This document shows positions 4,222 to 5,811 of a stretch of DNA of 5,811 bases, in pieces. Position 1 is the stretch's first letter. Every line of letters starts with the position of its first letter. The notes beneath the pieces were generated by a model. It was not told the origin of the DNA and did not search any database. It saw only the letters and a program-made list of their open reading frames with translations. A program made the position numbers and the translations under genes. Source of the DNA: Pontimonas sp. (GTDB lineage: Bacteria; Actinomycetota; Actinomycetes; Actinomycetales; Microbacteriaceae); contig JAIOWV010000079.1 in the NCBI GenBank assembly GCA_021741945.1, forward strand, positions 1-5,811, read 5' to 3'.

Positions 4222-5811
4222 GTGGCCAATGTTCTAGAGCGCGTTCTCCGTCTCGGAGAAGGACGCACCCTCCGCAAACTCTCTGCATTCGCCACGGCGG
4301 TTAACCACCTGGAGGACGAGTTCTCTCATCTGAGCGACGATGAGCTCCGCGGTGAGACTGACGAACTGCGTGCCCGCTACGGCGCTGGTGAATCCCTGGA
4401 TGACTTGCTGCCAGAGGCTTTTGCGGCTGTGCGTGAGGCCTCCAAGAGGACACTCGGCCTTCGACACTTCGACGTCCAGTTGATGGGTGGTGGGGCTCTG
4501 CACCTGGGCAACATCGCAGAAATGAAAACTGGTGAAGGTAAGACACTCGTTGCCACGTTGGCCGCCTATCTGAACGCCATCCCAGCTCGTGGGGTGCACA
4601 TCGTCACCGTCAATGATTATTTGGCCCGGTATCAGTCGGACTTGATGGGCCGCATTTTCCGTGCGCTCGGTATGACCACTGGCTGCATCCTCTCTGGCCA
4701 GACCCCCGACGAGCGCCGCCTGCAGTACCAGGCAGACATCACCTACGGCACAAACAACGAGTTTGGCTTTGACTACCTTCGCGACAACATGGCCCTCCAG
4801 AAGTCGGACCTCGTTCAGCGCGGTCACTTCTTTGCCATCGTCGACGAGGTCGACTCGATTCTCATCGATGAGGCGAGGACGCCACTGATTATTTCTGGCC
4901 CCGCCTCTGGCGAGGCCAACCGCTGGTTTGGTGAGTTCGCGAGAATTGCTGATCGTCTCAAGCTTGATGAAGACTACGAAGTCGACATCAAGAAGCGGAC
5001 CGTCGGTGTCTTGGAGCCTGGAATCGAAAAGGTCGAAGACTACCTCGGTATTGGCAACCTCTACGAGTCTGCCAATACTCCACTGATTTCTTTCTTGAAC
5101 AACGCTTTGAAGGCAAAAGCGTTGTTCAAGCGCGACAAGGATTACGTCGTCATGAACGGCGAAGTGCTCATCGTGGATGAGCACACCGGCCGCATCTTGG
5201 CCGGTCGTCGCTATAACGAAGGTATTCACCAGGCCATTGAGGCCAAAGAGGGCGTGGAGATTAAGGCGGAGAACCAGACGCTCGCAACCATTACCCTGCA
5301 GAACTACTTCCGCTTGTATCGAAAGATCTCCGGCATGACCGGTACGGCAGAAACCGAAGCATCCGAGTTCATGGGCACCTACAAGCTGGGTGTCGTTCCT
5401 ATTCCCACGAACAAGCCCATGGTGCGCATCGACCAGCCTGATCTCATTTATCGTGATGAAGAGGCTAAGTATCGCCAGGTCGTCGAAGACATTGTCGCCC
5501 GCCACGAAAAAGGCCAGCCGGTGCTGGTGGGAACCACCAGCGTTGAGAAGAGCGAGAAGCTCTCTGGGATGCTCGCCAAGCGTGGCGTTCGCCACGAGGT
5601 GCTCAACGCCAAAAACCACGCCAGAGAGGCGAGTATCATCGCTCAAGCTGGTCGTTTGGGTGCAGTCACGGTAGCCACCAACATGGCGGGCCGTGGAACA
5701 GACATCATGCTCGGCGGTAACGCCGAGTTCATGGCTGTGGCAGAAATGGCAGCTAAGGGTTTTGATGCTGCAGAGAAGCCCGACGAGTATGAAGCCGCGT
5801 GGGATGCCATC
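4222..5811 (+). CDS. secA: Preprotein translocase ATPase SecA (3' truncated by window)
   Basis: Motor ATPase that pushes unfolded preproteins through the SecYEG channel at the cytoplasmic membrane. 530 residues are present of a usual 840-950, and the frame is open to the last base. The first nucleotide-binding domain carries Walker A MKTGEGKT (101-108), the tract GTNNEFGFDYLRDNMA and Walker B DEVD (208-211). The preprotein-crosslinking domain follows (about 222-350), then ISGMTGTAETEASEF. The start of the second nucleotide-binding domain carries VGTTSVEKSE, LNAKNHAREA and TNMAGRGTDIMLGG (486-499) with the arginine at 491. The helical scaffold, wing and C-terminal linker lie beyond the window. 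The start is GTG 4222: an in-frame TAG at 4207 excludes longer forms, and GAGG at 4212-4215 gives a moderate ribosome binding site six bases away. Position after hpf marks it as the housekeeping SecA1 type rather than accessory SecA2. The coding sequence contains an unusual perfect 15-bp inverted repeat at 5094-5130. Confidence 0.99.
   Translation, partial: MANVLERVLRLGEGRTLRKLSAFATAVNHLEDEFSHLSDDELRGETDELRARYGAGESLDDLLPEAFAAVREASKRTLGLRHFDVQLMGGGALHLGNIAEMKTGEGKTLVATLAAYLNAIPARGVHIVTVNDYLARYQSDLMGRIFRALGMTTGCILSGQTPDERRLQYQADITYGTNNEFGFDYLRDNMALQKSDLVQRGHFFAIVDEVDSILIDEARTPLIISGPASGEANRWFGEFARIADRLKLDEDYEVDIKKRTVGVLEPGIEKVEDYLGIGNLYESANTPLISFLNNALKAKALFKRDKDYVVMNGEVLIVDEHTGRILAGRRYNEGIHQAIEAKEGVEIKAENQTLATITLQNYFRLYRKISGMTGTAETEASEFMGTYKLGVVPIPTNKPMVRIDQPDLIYRDEEAKYRQVVEDIVARHEKGQPVLVGTTSVEKSEKLSGMLAKRGVRHEVLNAKNHAREASIIAQAGRLGAVTVATNMAGRGTDIMLGGNAEFMAVAEMAAKGFDAAEKPDEYEAAWDAI
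5094..5130 (+). repeat. Perfect 15-bp inverted repeat inside secA
   Basis: CTTGAACAACGCTTT (5094-5108) and AAAGCGTTGTTCAAG (5116-5130) are exact reverse complements around the seven-base loop GAAGGCA. The RNA would form a 15-bp stem with no mismatch. The repeat encodes residues 291-303 of SecA (FLNNALKAKALFK), in the crosslinking-domain region just before the conserved RDKDYVV. With equal base frequencies, a perfect 15-bp stem with a short loop is expected far less than once in a thousand windows this size, so it is unlikely to be random, although the conserved amino acids make part of the pairing easier to reach. Confidence 0.9.
5581..5596 (+). repeat. Near-continuous inverted repeat in secA
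   Basis: CGTGGCG (5581-5587) and CGCCACG (5590-5596) are reverse complements separated by TT. As RNA this gives a 6-bp stem with a GTTC loop. It encodes KRGVRHE, a conserved stretch of the second nucleotide-binding domain. The length is within chance expectation. Confidence 0.3.
5710..5727 (+). repeat. GC-rich hairpin with GNRA-type loop in secA
   Basis: CTCGGCG (5710-5716) and CGCCGAG (5721-5727) pair around GTAA, which in RNA is a GNRA tetraloop (GUAA). A G-T pair (5709/5728) may add one step. It encodes the conserved LGGN motif and the following AE. The stem should be stable in mRNA, but the conserved glycine codons explain much of it. Confidence 0.35.

Noticed and set aside
4861..4872. 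12-bp palindrome CTCATCGATGAG and nearby TCGTCGACGA in secA
   Set aside because: About one 12-bp palindrome is expected by chance in this length, and both encode the strongly conserved Walker B region (DEVDSILIDEA).
5094..5130. LexA/SOS-box reading of the secA inverted repeat
   Set aside because: The actinobacterial SOS box needs GAAC and GTTC four bases apart. Here the half-sites are more than 20 bases apart and lie within a coding region.
4234..5646. A 470-codon open frame on the minus strand opposite secA
   Set aside because: It lies wholly antisense to an unmistakable SecA with all motifs intact. Its protein shows no recognisable domain, and such long antisense frames arise from codon bias in GC-rich genes.
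1..5811. Mobile element, CRISPR, toxin-antitoxin, phage or defence system
   Set aside because: No transposase, integrase, repeat-spacer pattern or small paired genes are visible. All coding space is taken by five conserved core genes.

Overview
The window is a tightly packed chromosomal segment from an actinobacterium. All five genes lie on the + strand in the order mtrB (5' end missing) - lpqB - comF-family phosphoribosyltransferase - long-form hpf - secA (3' end missing). This is the core actinobacterial order known from Mycobacterium tuberculosis (mtrA-mtrB-lpqB ... Rv3242c-hpf-secA1), so each call is supported by both protein motifs and synteny. Base composition looks moderately GC-rich by eye rather than extreme. 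With the style of the SecA and LpqB sequences, this suggests a lower-GC member of the Micrococcales, perhaps Microbacteriaceae; that placement is a guess.

Region by region: 1-981 is the C-terminal part of the MtrB sensor kinase (end of the second membrane helix, HAMP, phospho-acceptor helix, ATPase domain and proline-rich tail). Its stop overlaps the lpqB start in an ATGA junction. 978-2654 is LpqB, a lipoprotein with a GerMN domain followed by a propeller-like C-terminal half. An 87-base gap leads to the comF-like gene (2742-3479), which has no good ribosome binding site and may be leaderless. After 22 bases with a very strong Shine-Dalgarno sequence comes hpf (3502-4146). A 75-base gap with small overlapping hairpins and a possible -10 element precedes secA (GTG at 4222), which runs off the end of the window with about 530 of a usual roughly 900 residues.

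Functionally, MtrB and LpqB belong to the MtrAB-LpqB signalling module that coordinates cell-wall homeostasis and division. HPF dimerises and silences ribosomes in slow growth, and SecA drives protein export. The comF-like protein is a phosphoribosyltransferase-fold protein of uncertain substrate. I see no mobile elements, tRNAs, rRNAs, CRISPR arrays or defence systems, and the gene content is ordinary.

The most unusual signal is at the nucleotide level: a perfect 15-bp inverted repeat with a 7-base loop inside the secA coding sequence (5094-5130), far longer than chance predicts for a window of this size. A second perfect inverted repeat (9-bp arms, 926-946) at the end of mtrB sits where it could help hide the lpqB ribosome binding site.
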